In this document: positions 51,934-60,580 of the stretch, piece by piece | Layout of the letters: every line of letters begins with the position of its first letter | Numbering within the stretch: position 1 is the stretch's first letter | Origin: Bordetella parapertussis | Lineage (GTDB): Bacteria; Bacteroidota; Bacteroidia; Chitinophagales; Chitinophagaceae | Assembly: GCA_943331005.2 (NCBI GenBank) | Contig: CALQJX020000005.1 | Span: 1-64,000 of the forward strand | DNA: 64,000 bases | Direction: 5' to 3' | The notes under the pieces: model-generated | Told to the model about the DNA's origin: nothing | The model's input: the letters and a program-made list of their open reading frames with translations, nothing else | The model's database searches: none | Made by a program: the position numbers and the translations under genes

Positions 51934-54393
51934 ATGAACAGGAAGCTGTCAGCATTCATACTATCGTTCTTTTTGGTGGCCAGTGGTCATGCACAGCAGG
52001 TGCGGCCGGCGGCATCGGGTACTGTCTATCACGAGATAGCCCAATTGCGCAATCTGGCTACTGTGCTCTATGTTGCAGCCCATCCCGATGATGAGAATAC
52101 CCGACTGCTTGCCTATCTGGTTAACGATCAGCATATACGCACCGGCTATCTGTCACTGACGCGTGGGGATGGCGGGCAGAATCTGCTGGGCACAGAGCAG
52201 GGCGAAGCGCTGGGGCTGATACGCACCCATGAGTTGATAGAGGCCCGCAAGCTGGATGGCGCAGCACAGTTCTTCAGCAGGGCGGTAGACTTTGGCTTTT
52301 CCAAGACCTATGAAGAGACCTTCAGGCACTGGCCCAAGGAGGTGCTTGCCGATGACGCCATATGGATAATGCGGAATTTCAGGCCCGATGTGGTGATCTG
52401 TCGTTTTCCGCCCGATACCAATGCCGGTCACGGGCAGCATGCGGCATCGGCCATCATTGCAGAAATGGCCTATAAAATGAGTGGCGATAAACATCAGTAT
52501 ACGGAGCAGCTACATTTCTGCGAGCCATGGCAACCAAAAAGACTGTTGTTCAACACCTTTAAGTTCGGAAACAGAAACACCACATCCGAAGATCAGTTCA
52601 AAATTCAGGTAGGACAATATGTGCCTTCGCTGGGTATGGGTGTGGGCGAGCTGGCAGGGCAGAGCCGCAGTGTACACAAGAGTCAGGGAGCAGGTACACC
52701 CAGTGTGCCCGGTATGCAGACAGAATACTTCAAACTGGTGGCAGGAGAACCTGTGAAAAAATCTTTGTTCGATGGTATAGACATAACCTGGAACAGGGTG
52801 GGGCGTGCCGATATAGGCGTAGATCTTGATAAGATACTGGCACAGTTCGATTTCAAAAATCCGGATGCCATTACGCCTGCGTTGCTTACTGTGCGCAAAA
52901 AGATAACAGAAGTAAAGGATCCCTATTGGCGCAAGCTGAAGTTGCAGGAGATAGACCAGGTAATACTGCATTGTGCCGGTATCATGGCTGAGTTGTACAC
53001 GAAGCAGCCCGAAGCGGCAAGAGGAGCGCAACTGCCTTTTACGCTGCGTGTGATAGCCCGCTCTAATGCAAACGTGCGACTGACTGCCATCAACTGGATG
53101 GGAAGCGGAGATACTGCAATGAACATGTGCCTGAGTATGGATACACTACATACTTTTGAGCACAACATAACCATACCAGCTACTGCCCCACTGACACAGC
53201 CTTACTGGCTGCAATACCAGACAGGCGGCAATGCGCTTTACTTTATGCCTCCCGACTCATCGGCAGGTATGCCGGAAACGCCCAATGCGCTACAGGCCAA
53301 TTTGCATTTCACGGTTGGGGGTACTTCATTCATTATAGCTGTGCCTCTTTCTTTCAAGAAGCTGGACCCTGTGAAGGGCGATGTGGTGGAGCAGCTGCGT
53401 ATAGTGCCTGATATGGTCATCTCCTTCAGTAATAAGTTGCTTATTGCAGACTCTTTGGGAAATGTACGTGCCGATATGCGGATACATGCCAATAAGGATA
53501 TAACCGGCGCATCCATGCGTGTGCTGGCAAGCATCAGCAGCACGCCGGTAGCGGAGTTTTATCCCTTGAATCTGAATAAGGGTACAGACACGCTGATTGC
53601 CGTGAAAACTAAGGCTCCGGCGGGCATAACAAAGGATTTTTACATAGTGCCGCAAATAGCGATACCTGATGTACAGGAGCAACATCTGATACAGTATGAC
53701 CACCTGCCGGTGCTGCAATACTTTACGAGGTCTATGGCGCGTGCCATGCAGCCAACCTGGAAGTGTGCTGCCCGACACATAGGGTATGTGCAGGGCGCTG
53801 GAGATCTGGTGCCGGAACTGCTGCGCGCAGCAGGACTGGAAGTGGATGTGCTGAAAGAGAGCGACCTGGCAATTGCTGCCAACCTGAAGAAGTATGATGC
53901 AATAATAACCGGTATACGTGCGGTAAATGCAGAGAAGAAGATGGCCCTGTGGCTGCCTGTATTGCTGCATTATGCCGAAGAGGGGGGCACACTGGTGATG
54001 CAGTATAACACACTGCAGGATATGTCTACCACCAGGCTGGGCCCATACCCTATAACCCTATCGGCAAAAAGGGTGACAGAAGAAGATGCAACGGTATCAT
54101 TCCCGGTGCCTGAACATAGATTGCTCCATTACCCGAACGAGATAACCAAGGACGATTTCTCTGATTGGGTTCAGGAAAGAGGTCTGTACTTCCCAACTAC
54201 ATGGGACAGCAGGTATACTGCGCTGTTCTCTATGCATGACGAGGGTGAGCAACCACTGGAGGGTGGTACGCTATATACCAAAACAGGTAAGGGGCATTAT
54301 ATCTATACCTCGCTTTCATTCTCCAGACAATTACCTGCAGGCAACAAGGGAGCCATCAGGTTGCTGATGAATATACTGAGTGTGGGCAAGTAA
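51934..54393 (+). CDS. exported PIG-L family deacetylase, large form
   Basis: An 819-residue protein. The signal peptide ends near ASGHAQ (residue 21). The PIG-L/LmbE domain (about 40-270) has the zinc and catalytic motif AAHPDDE (His50, Asp52, Asp53) and the GHGQH second zinc region. It also has LSLTRGDGGQNLLGTEQGEALGLIRTHEL (recognised by its first and last parts), as in other large Bacteroidota PIG-L proteins. Residues about 290-819 contain Ig-like and C-terminal glutamine-amidotransferase-like segments (YDAIITGIRAVNAEKK, EEGGTLVMQYNT). It probably deacetylates N-acetyl groups of glycans in the periplasm or outside; substrate unknown. It ends 5 bp from the convergent UspA gene. Confidence 0.9.
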   Translation: MNRKLSAFILSFFLVASGHAQQVRPAASGTVYHEIAQLRNLATVLYVAAHPDDENTRLLAYLVNDQHIRTGYLSLTRGDGGQNLLGTEQGEALGLIRTHELIEARKLDGAAQFFSRAVDFGFSKTYEETFRHWPKEVLADDAIWIMRNFRPDVVICRFPPDTNAGHGQHAASAIIAEMAYKMSGDKHQYTEQLHFCEPWQPKRLLFNTFKFGNRNTTSEDQFKIQVGQYVPSLGMGVGELAGQSRSVHKSQGAGTPSVPGMQTEYFKLVAGEPVKKSLFDGIDITWNRVGRADIGVDLDKILAQFDFKNPDAITPALLTVRKKITEVKDPYWRKLKLQEIDQVILHCAGIMAELYTKQPEAARGAQLPFTLRVIARSNANVRLTAINWMGSGDTAMNMCLSMDTLHTFEHNITIPATAPLTQPYWLQYQTGGNALYFMPPDSSAGMPETPNALQANLHFTVGGTSFIIAVPLSFKKLDPVKGDVVEQLRIVPDMVISFSNKLLIADSLGNVRADMRIHANKDITGASMRVLASISSTPVAEFYPLNLNKGTDTLIAVKTKAPAGITKDFYIVPQIAIPDVQEQHLIQYDHLPVLQYFTRSMARAMQPTWKCAARHIGYVQGAGDLVPELLRAAGLEVDVLKESDLAIAANLKKYDAIITGIRAVNAEKKMALWLPVLLHYAEEGGTLVMQYNTLQDMSTTRLGPYPITLSAKRVTEEDATVSFPVPEHRLLHYPNEITKDDFSDWVQERGLYFPTTWDSRYTALFSMHDEGEQPLEGGTLYTKTGKGHYIYTSLSFSRQLPAGNKGAIRLLMNILSVGK

Positions 54394-54398
54394 AAGTT

Positions 54399-55226
54399 CT
54401 ACTTCAATCCTGCATGTAACATCAGAATGGGAATCTCCATAGTTTTGGAGAGTAGTTTGGTATGGCTGCGGTGTATCAGCTTATAGAAGAAAGAATGATC
54501 GCCGTGAATAACTGCCAGCATATCTATGTTGTTATCGGTGCAGTATTTATGTATCGCCTTCTCTACGTCCTCATCGTAGAGGAAGTGATATTTTGGCGCA
54601 GCAGCTAATAAAGCATTGGAGGTCTGTTCGTTTACATCTGCAAAGTTGTCTCTGTTGAAAGTGTCTTTCTGAACATTGACCACATGCAGCGGCGCTTTCA
54701 AAGCTACTGCCATCTCTGACACTTTTTGCAGCGCAGCATCATTCTCTTTCATTTCTATATCCAATGCCAGACAAATGGCAGGCGTATTTTTAAAAACTGT
54801 GCCGGGTGGTATGGCCAGTACCGGCAGGCTGAAGTTGGCAGTGGCATCGCTGAGTGTACTGAATATCCATGTTGTATCTTCCTGCGTATTGGTGTTGCCC
54901 ATAATGGTGACCAATGGTGCTCCATGAGGGGATGTATATTTCTCTATGGTCTCCAGAATGGTGCCATAGAAAACAAAACTACGCAGGTGAATACCGTTGC
55001 GTGCATGGGATACTGTTTTTACCAGTTTTTCCATTTGTTCATCAGCATCTTTTTGCGTATCATCTATAAGTGAAGCAGGGATAGGCACATCCCCGATCAT
55101 AACAGGCAGCGAAAAAGAATGAATGATCACCAGATCATGACCTATGGCAACGGCCATATCTGCGGCATAGTTGACCGCATCGAGTGATATTGGTGAGAAA
55201 TCTGTAGCTGCTATGATGTAAGACAT
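54399..55226 (-). CDS. universal stress protein, tandem UspA domains
   Basis: A 275-residue cytoplasmic protein with two UspA-like halves. The first (about 1-145) begins SYIIAATDFSPISLDAVNYAADMA, the usual A(T/V)DFS start, and ends LVTIMGNTN. The second (about 150-275) ends NIDMLAVIHGDHSFFYKLIHRSHTKLL with HIS/THR-rich phosphate-loop remnants. The ATP-binding G-2x-G-9x-G(S/T) motif is only partly kept, so nucleotide binding is uncertain. Usp proteins act in starvation and stress survival. Divergent from the sensor kinase gene, with 172 bp between them containing a direct repeat. Confidence 0.88.
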   Translation of the reverse strand: MSYIIAATDFSPISLDAVNYAADMAVAIGHDLVIIHSFSLPVMIGDVPIPASLIDDTQKDADEQMEKLVKTVSHARNGIHLRSFVFYGTILETIEKYTSPHGAPLVTIMGNTNTQEDTTWIFSTLSDATANFSLPVLAIPPGTVFKNTPAICLALDIEMKENDAALQKVSEMAVALKAPLHVVNVQKDTFNRDNFADVNEQTSNALLAAAPKYHFLYDEDVEKAIHKYCTDNNIDMLAVIHGDHSFFYKLIHRSHTKLLSKTMEIPILMLHAGLK

Positions 55227-55344
55227 AAAGGGATGTTTTTTACACGATGAAGTTACGAAGAATGGTATGCCTCGAACTGACCTTGGTCAACTGCAAGGGA
55301 GATAGTGGTTAGCTGTCGGCAATTAGCCAAAATAATATGACATT

Positions 55345-55392
55345 GTATGCTTATTTTTAACCTTTAGGTAGCAATCGTATGCTTATTTTTAC
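55345..55392 (+). promoter_or_regulatory. 15-bp direct repeat upstream of the sensor kinase
   Basis: GTATGCTTATTTTTA occurs at 55345-55359 and again at 55377-55391. The start-to-start distance is 32 bp, about three helical turns. The second copy ends 7 bp before the kinase ATG. Candidate regulator-binding sites, or duplicated promoter sequence. Confidence 0.5.
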
Positions 55393-55398
55393 CACCTC

Positions 55399-56679
55399 AT
55401 GAAAAAGATCTATCCTTGGATCGTTATCCTCATCACCTTATCGGTGGTAGGCATTCTGTTCATTCAGATGTCGTGGATACAGAATGCCATAAAGCTGAAG
55501 CATGAGGAATTTCAGCGTTCTATAGATAAGACACTCAATCAGACCAAGGAAAGTATATACAGCAACTTCTTGTACAAGCATGCCGACTTTATACCTACAG
55601 AAGAATCGAAGAGATACTTCCTGCGCAGTTACTTTACTGTGGAGCGAAATTTCAGCAAGGATGATATTAAAGACATCATCGGCAAGGAGCTGAAAAAGAA
55701 CAATATCAAGCAGAATTACGAGTACTGCATTACCAATATCTACAAGAACATCATTCTGCAGTCTGATGGTTTTCAGATGCCCGATCAGGAGTCGGCATAC
55801 CGTATAGAGCTTACACCGGAAGACTCTTACCGTGCCCGCGATACCATGTTCCTGTACATCAGGGAAGATAAGAACCTCATCATCCGCGAGATGGGCTGGA
55901 TGGTAGTTGCATCTATCATCTTCACTACTATAATAGTGCTGGCCTTTGCGCTGACAGTGCGTACACTTATCAATCAGAAGAAAGTATCTGAGATCAAGTC
56001 GGACTTCATTAATAACATGACCCATGAGCTGAAAACGCCACTGGCCACTATATCTCTTGCCATAGACGCGCTCACCAACGAAAAGGTGATACATGACACT
56101 GACAAGATAAAGATATACAGTGCCATGATAAAGGAGGAGAATAAGCGCATGAACAAGCAGGTAGAGAAGATACTACAGGCTGCGCGGCTGGAGCGCGAGG
56201 AGATAAAACTGACCTTGCAGAAACTGGATGCACATCAGATCATCAGTAAGGTGGCGAATAACATGGCACTGCAGGTACAGGAGAAGAATGGTTCTATAGA
56301 CCTGAAGCTTGCCGCTACCGACTCTGTGATAGAGGCCGATGAAGTGCATTTTTCCAACATTATCTTCAACCTGCTGGATAACGCCATGAAGTACTCAACA
56401 GAGGCGCCCAAGATATTTGTGGAGACACTGAAGCATGGCAATGGCATGTTTACCATAAAGATCATAGACAATGGTATAGGTATGGACAAAGAGACCCAGA
56501 CGAGGATCTTTGAAAAGTTCTACCGTGCGCATACCGGCAACATTCACAATGTAAAAGGTTTCGGGCTGGGGCTTAGCTATGTGAAGGCTATAGTAGATGC
56601 CCATGATGGAAAGATAAAAGTAGAAAGTATACCAGGCAAGGGTAGTACTTTCACCATAACCCTGCCGGCTTCACACTAG
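55399..56679 (+). CDS. two-component sensor histidine kinase, orphan
   Basis: A 426-residue inner-membrane kinase. Transmembrane helices are at about 6-24 and 157-180, enclosing a periplasmic sensor domain of about 130 residues with no family I recognise. The HisKA domain has the phospho-acceptor His209 in FINNMTHELKTPLATI. The ATPase domain has N-box NIIFNLLDNAMKYS, G1 IIDNGIGMD, F-box FEKFYR and G2 GFGLGLSYVK. No response regulator follows; a terminator lies directly downstream, so the partner must be elsewhere. The direct repeat upstream may be a site for autoregulation. Confidence 0.94.
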   Translation: MKKIYPWIVILITLSVVGILFIQMSWIQNAIKLKHEEFQRSIDKTLNQTKESIYSNFLYKHADFIPTEESKRYFLRSYFTVERNFSKDDIKDIIGKELKKNNIKQNYEYCITNIYKNIILQSDGFQMPDQESAYRIELTPEDSYRARDTMFLYIREDKNLIIREMGWMVVASIIFTTIIVLAFALTVRTLINQKKVSEIKSDFINNMTHELKTPLATISLAIDALTNEKVIHDTDKIKIYSAMIKEENKRMNKQVEKILQAARLEREEIKLTLQKLDAHQIISKVANNMALQVQEKNGSIDLKLAATDSVIEADEVHFSNIIFNLLDNAMKYSTEAPKIFVETLKHGNGMFTIKIIDNGIGMDKETQTRIFEKFYRAHTGNIHNVKGFGLGLSYVKAIVDAHDGKIKVESIPGKGSTFTITLPASH

Positions 56680-56695
56680 GTACTAACTTATTAAT

Positions 56696-56728
56696 AAAGT
56701 GCCTGACAACTGTGTTGTCAGGCACTTT
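56696..56728. terminator. bidirectional terminator between the kinase and ahpD
   Basis: A perfect 15-bp stem (AAAGTGCCTGACAAC / GTTGTCAGGCACTTT, loop TGT) lies between convergent genes. Confidence 0.9.
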
Positions 56729-56748
56729 GCAATTTAGCTGAAGAGTTA

Positions 56749-57333
56749 TCAGATAACTGTACAGAATCCTTTGATCACTGCTGCCAGTCTGATGGCATCA
56801 TAGATGCGAGGTTCATTAGCGCCCTGCTCTTTCACAGAATGTTCGTGAGAGGTAACACAACGCTCGCAACCATTTACTGCAGATATTACCAGGCTCATGA
56901 GTTCGAACAATGGTTTGCCCATAGCAGGGTTCATCATGATACTCATGCGCAGACCCGCAGGTTGTTTGTTGTAGAATTCGTTTTCGTGCATGTAGTGCCT
57001 GAAGCGGTAGAAGATATTGTTTACACCCATGAGCGAGGTGCAACCGTGTGTTTCGGCTATTTCATCGGCCGTTGCACCTTCTTTGGTGGCAAGGCCTTCG
57101 AAGGCGGCTATGAGTGTATCATTTTTCTCGTTTACGGCTACTGCAAGTGCCAGCAGGGAAGTTTCCCTGCGGGTCATGTTGCTGCTGCCCAATACTCCGG
57201 CTACATTCAGTTTCAGGTCGCGGATGTATTTATGGTTTACTGCAGCCAGACTGTTGAGACTTTTGCTGGTATGATCTGCGCTTATGCCCAGCTCCAGAAA
57301 CATATTCTGTATGGTTTCGTTTTCTATTGCCAT
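56749..57333 (-). CDS. ahpD: AhpD-like alkylhydroperoxidase (carboxymuconolactone decarboxylase family)
   Basis: A 194-residue all-helical protein with the AhpD redox centre Cys156-E-R-Cys159 and the following His163 (NGCERCVTSHEHSV). The full-length two-repeat arrangement matches mycobacterial AhpD (about 175 residues) more than short CMD proteins. It has weak peroxidase activity and serves as the reductant of AhpC, itself reduced through lipoylated proteins in mycobacteria. It lies 81 bp downstream of ahpC on the same strand, with a hairpin between them that may lower its expression relative to ahpC. Confidence 0.9.
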   Translation of the reverse strand: MAIENETIQNMFLELGISADHTSKSLNSLAAVNHKYIRDLKLNVAGVLGSSNMTRRETSLLALAVAVNEKNDTLIAAFEGLATKEGATADEIAETHGCTSLMGVNNIFYRFRHYMHENEFYNKQPAGLRMSIMMNPAMGKPLFELMSLVISAVNGCERCVTSHEHSVKEQGANEPRIYDAIRLAAVIKGFCTVI

Positions 57334-57356
57334 GATGCTGTTTTGTGCTTGTCTGA

Positions 57357-57400
57357 AATTAAAAAACGTCCCGCCTCCTAATGGTGCAGCGGGACGTTTT
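57357..57400 (-). terminator. hairpin between ahpC and ahpD (partial terminator?)
   Basis: A 12-bp stem (AAAACGTCCCGC at 57363-57374 and GCGGGACGTTTT at 57389-57400) is followed on the minus strand by T6. It would end most ahpC transcripts and allow limited read-through to ahpD. Confidence 0.8.
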
Positions 57401-57414
57401 GTATTATTTGAGGA

Positions 57415-57972
57415 TCATCCTACTGAAGGGTGCAGTGTTTCTGCGCCTTTTGTCCAGTTGCATGGGCACAGTTCATCTGTCTGCAGTGCGTCAAGTACAC
57501 GCAGTACTTCAGATACGTTACGGCCTACGCTGAGGTCGTTCACACATACCCAACGTACGATTCCTTCCGGATCGATGATATAGGTAGCACGATAAGCTAC
57601 TTTCTCATCGGCAGAGAGGATACCCAGCTCTTCAGCAAGGCTCTTAGAAGTATCAGCGATCATAGGGAAACGCAGATCACGGAGATCGTTGTGGGCTACG
57701 CGCCATGCATGGTGCACATATTCGTTATCTGTAGAAGCGCCGAGCAGAATTGTGTCGCGATCTGTGAAGTTGGTGTAGTTCTTGTTGAACTCAGCGATCT
57801 CGGTAGGACATACGAAGGTGAAGTCTTTAGGCCACCAGAACATTACTGCCCATTTGCCTTCTATGTCTTTGTTGCTGATCTCTTTGAATTCTTTACCCTG
57901 TTCAATAGATACAACTGATTTTTTGTCGAATTGCGGAAAACTCATTCCAACAGTTACAAAATTGCTTGCCAT
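57415..57972 (-). CDS. ahpC: AhpC-type peroxiredoxin
   Basis: A 185-residue 2-Cys peroxiredoxin. The peroxidatic Cys55 is in DFTFVCPTEIAEF. The C-terminal resolving region is DELCPCNWTKGAETLHPSVG with Cys169 and Cys171, the DELC-x-CNW pattern of Mycobacterium AhpC rather than the EVCPA(G/K)W of E. coli AhpC. It reduces H2O2, alkyl peroxides and peroxynitrite in the cytoplasm. The AhpD gene downstream supplies the expected electron donor, and no ahpF is present. Upstream is a 127-bp gap that probably contains its promoter. Confidence 0.95.
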   Translation of the reverse strand: MASNFVTVGMSFPQFDKKSVVSIEQGKEFKEISNKDIEGKWAVMFWWPKDFTFVCPTEIAEFNKNYTNFTDRDTILLGASTDNEYVHHAWRVAHNDLRDLRFPMIADTSKSLAEELGILSADEKVAYRATYIIDPEGIVRWVCVNDLSVGRNVSEVLRVLDALQTDELCPCNWTKGAETLHPSVG

Positions 57973-58099
57973 GTTTTTTCAGTTTTTTGTTTAAATAATT
58001 ATGAAGCAAATATCGGGTATTCGAAACAGATACTTATGACTGCCGTCATTGTGTTTCGTTATGAATGAATAGGATTATTCAATCTGCTATATCAAATTA

Positions 58100-58396
58100 C
58101 TAGTTGAGCGACATACCCGGTGTGGGGGCAGGTAAGGTATTGTGAAACAGTAAAGGATGGCAGGTAACATCGCTGAAGTATCGATACAGCGGAAAAGCAA
58201 GCACCAGTTCCATTGCTTCCTGTTCATCTTCCGCATTGAGCACACACCATATAAAGCCACGGTTGCCCGCAACACTATAGGATAGTATGCGCCCCTGAGA
58301 AAAGAGGTTATTGATATGCAAACGATGAGCGGGAATGGTAGCAGCTATGCTATCATTTATCTCCGGTAGTTCCAATTGAAAAAGAAAGGCAGCCAC
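58100..58396 (-). CDS. small protein with muconolactone-isomerase-like fold
   Basis: A 98-residue protein. The segment ILSYSVAGNRGFIWCVLNAEDEQEAMELVLAFPLYRYFSDV has the order of strands and the LP(L/F)xxY centre found in muconolactone delta-isomerases and related dimeric ferredoxin-fold proteins (quoted positions about 38-78). The start is a GTG at 58396; no ATG is in frame nearby. Residues around the active site cannot be confirmed and no aromatic-degradation genes are adjacent, so a catalytic role is doubtful. It follows the T9SS type B gene by 40 bp and precedes ahpC. Confidence 0.65.
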   Translation of the reverse strand: MAAFLFQLELPEINDSIAATIPAHRLHINNLFSQGRILSYSVAGNRGFIWCVLNAEDEQEAMELVLAFPLYRYFSDVTCHPLLFHNTLPAPTPGMSLN

Positions 58397-58436
58397 GGAT
58401 ACAAAGTTTACGATGCAAACAAATAAGCCTACTTAC

Positions 58437-60476
58437 TTACCGGAAGAGGGTAACGTTGCCCTGCTTCTTGATGGCCTTGCCCGACTGGCAGAAACCATCT
58501 GCAACCCATACATAAACACCTTCTTCGGCAAGTGCACCATTGAATACACCATCCCAGCCCTGAGTAGGGTCTGTGGTTTCGAACACCAACTGACCGTAGC
58601 GGTTGAAGATACGGAAGAAGTTGAGTTTGATGATGCCGTTGTTCAGTATACCGAACTTGTTAGTGCCCGGTTTGCCGCTTGTAGGTACAAACGCATTTGG
58701 CAGGTAGAAGTCGCCGCAGGTGATGCGTACAGTAACAGTGTCTTTGCTGCTACACGAATAGCCCGGACCGGATTTGGTGACCGTGAGGTAATACGAGAAG
58801 TCGTAAGGCGGATAAACGTACGGATTAGGCACTGTACTATCGCTCATGAACTGGAATGGTTCCCACTTGTAGGTATAGGCACCTATAGAAGTGTAAGGAC
58901 CACCAATGGTAGAAGTAGCTCCGTCTTTTATGTACCTGTCAGGACCCGCATCAGCATCTACTTTTACTACATTGATGTTGATAGCAGTATCAACGATACA
59001 GCCAAAAGGATAGTAAAGCGTGTAATTGTAGGTAGTAGAGTGATTAGGATAAACCCTTACAGAGTCGAAATAAACGTTTGTAGTGTCTATGTTGTGACCT
59101 CCAGACCACCTGATAGAATCGGCGAGTGTAGATACAGCATAGAGACGCAGTGTGTCACCCTGGCAGATAGTAGTATCGTTTGGACGGTACAGGGTAGGAG
59201 GAGCAAGAACAGTGATGTCCTTACAATCTACACGCTGTGTTGGTAAACCTTCATCAACAGTATAAATGATGTTATAGATACCCGGCGTATTGTAGGAATA
59301 GGCAGGAGGTGCTACTTCTGTGAAAGAAGGAATAGAAGAGTTAGTACAATGGTTGAAAGTGATCTTGGTAAGTGTAGTGTCCTGAGCGTTGGTAATGAAA
59401 CCATACACGGTGTCTTTATCGCGAAGGATACCGGAAATTGCAGAAGGGAAGTTCATGCCCCCAACAACGCTGTAGCTGATGCCGGTGTAAGGACCCATTG
59501 CTTTAGGTGAGCGCACCTCTACCAGCTGGCCGGTAGTACTGTCGGTAATGTAGATGTGCAGGTAGTTGCAATCCCTCACCATAGACAGAGAAGATGGTTT
59601 CAGGATCCTGAAGAGGAAATCGCCGAGGCTGGTAGCTACCGGGTATGGTGTAACCGGGTCGAGTGTTGCGCCAAGGTCTATTCTTGCAAGTGTGCTGTTG
59701 CCATAGTTGGTAACAAACAGGTGCCAGTTACTGTTGTCGTAAATAGCAGAAAGATCTGAAGGGAAGTTGAGTACACCATCTACGTTGCCAAAGGTTTTTG
59801 CCAGTGGAGTGATAGAAGGATTGAACGCAAAATCTAATTGAATAAGCTCGCTGGAATTGTAGTTAACTGCATAACCGATCCACCTGTGATCTGCGTCCTG
59901 AGCTACGAAAAGACCTTTAGGATGATTGAGCAGTTTGCCGGGGTTGCCGAAGTTGGCAATGTTTGGCAGTGGGTTGCTGAGGCGTGGACCAAAGTCGATA
60001 CGAGCAAGCTCTGAAGTAGCCTTGGTGAAGCCACCAGCTACATAAAGGAACCATTTGTGAGAGAAAGTATCGTGCAGCAGATATACTGAAGTAGGATTTT
60101 CAGGAAGGCCGTTTGTGAGGTTGCCGAAGTTGGTAACTGTAGGTATGTTGTTGAGGCTTTTGCCGTAGTTGAGGCGCAGCAGTTCTGAGGTCTGGGAATT
60201 GATAACAAAACCATAATACAGGCCGCTATCGTTAGCAATTTCCATGCCTGTAGGGCCATTCATCTGGTATCCGCTACCCATGTTGGTACCCGAGGGGGCA
60301 TTGAACAGGAACCCGGAGCAGAAGCCCCAGTAATAGGATTTTGCATTGAAAACGTTGCTGGTGAGCTTTACTGGTTGGTTGACACACACAGTATCAGGCC
60401 CATCAAACAATGATTGTGCAAATGATTTCAATTGCGATACGATCAATATCGCTATGACTAGCAAGCATTTTTTCAT
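58437..60476 (-). CDS. T9SS type B (gliding-motility C-terminal domain) propeller protein
   Basis: A 679-residue secreted protein. The signal peptide is MKKCLLVIAILIVSQLKSFAQ. A short PKD/Ig-like part (about 22-65) is followed by a beta-propeller-like region (about 70-370) of repeating blades of about 55-60 residues: NYGKSLNNIPTVTNFGNL, ARIDFGPRLSNPLPNIANFG, ARIDLGATLDPVTP. Two Ig/PKD-like domains follow. The C terminus is the CHU_C or type B T9SS sorting domain (YLPNAFVPTSGKPGTNKF..., IFNRYGQLVFETTDPTQGWDG, ending KKQGNVTLFR). It should be exported by T9SS. An in-frame TTG 12 bp upstream is not preferred. Confidence 0.9.
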   Translation of the reverse strand: MKKCLLVIAILIVSQLKSFAQSLFDGPDTVCVNQPVKLTSNVFNAKSYYWGFCSGFLFNAPSGTNMGSGYQMNGPTGMEIANDSGLYYGFVINSQTSELLRLNYGKSLNNIPTVTNFGNLTNGLPENPTSVYLLHDTFSHKWFLYVAGGFTKATSELARIDFGPRLSNPLPNIANFGNPGKLLNHPKGLFVAQDADHRWIGYAVNYNSSELIQLDFAFNPSITPLAKTFGNVDGVLNFPSDLSAIYDNSNWHLFVTNYGNSTLARIDLGATLDPVTPYPVATSLGDFLFRILKPSSLSMVRDCNYLHIYITDSTTGQLVEVRSPKAMGPYTGISYSVVGGMNFPSAISGILRDKDTVYGFITNAQDTTLTKITFNHCTNSSIPSFTEVAPPAYSYNTPGIYNIIYTVDEGLPTQRVDCKDITVLAPPTLYRPNDTTICQGDTLRLYAVSTLADSIRWSGGHNIDTTNVYFDSVRVYPNHSTTYNYTLYYPFGCIVDTAININVVKVDADAGPDRYIKDGATSTIGGPYTSIGAYTYKWEPFQFMSDSTVPNPYVYPPYDFSYYLTVTKSGPGYSCSSKDTVTVRITCGDFYLPNAFVPTSGKPGTNKFGILNNGIIKLNFFRIFNRYGQLVFETTDPTQGWDGVFNGALAEEGVYVWVADGFCQSGKAIKKQGNVTLFR

Positions 60477-60580
60477 AATCCCGGTCAAGATATAATCCTA
60501 TTATTCCGCTAATATATGGAAATAACAGAGAACTTTAGCAGCAAAGGTGTATATTTATTTCCGCAAATCAAAAAGTATAT

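Noticed and set aside
58413..59246. 277-codon plus-strand frame opposite the T9SS type B gene
   Set aside because: It covers the well-conserved sorting domain on the other strand and has no domain-like sequence.
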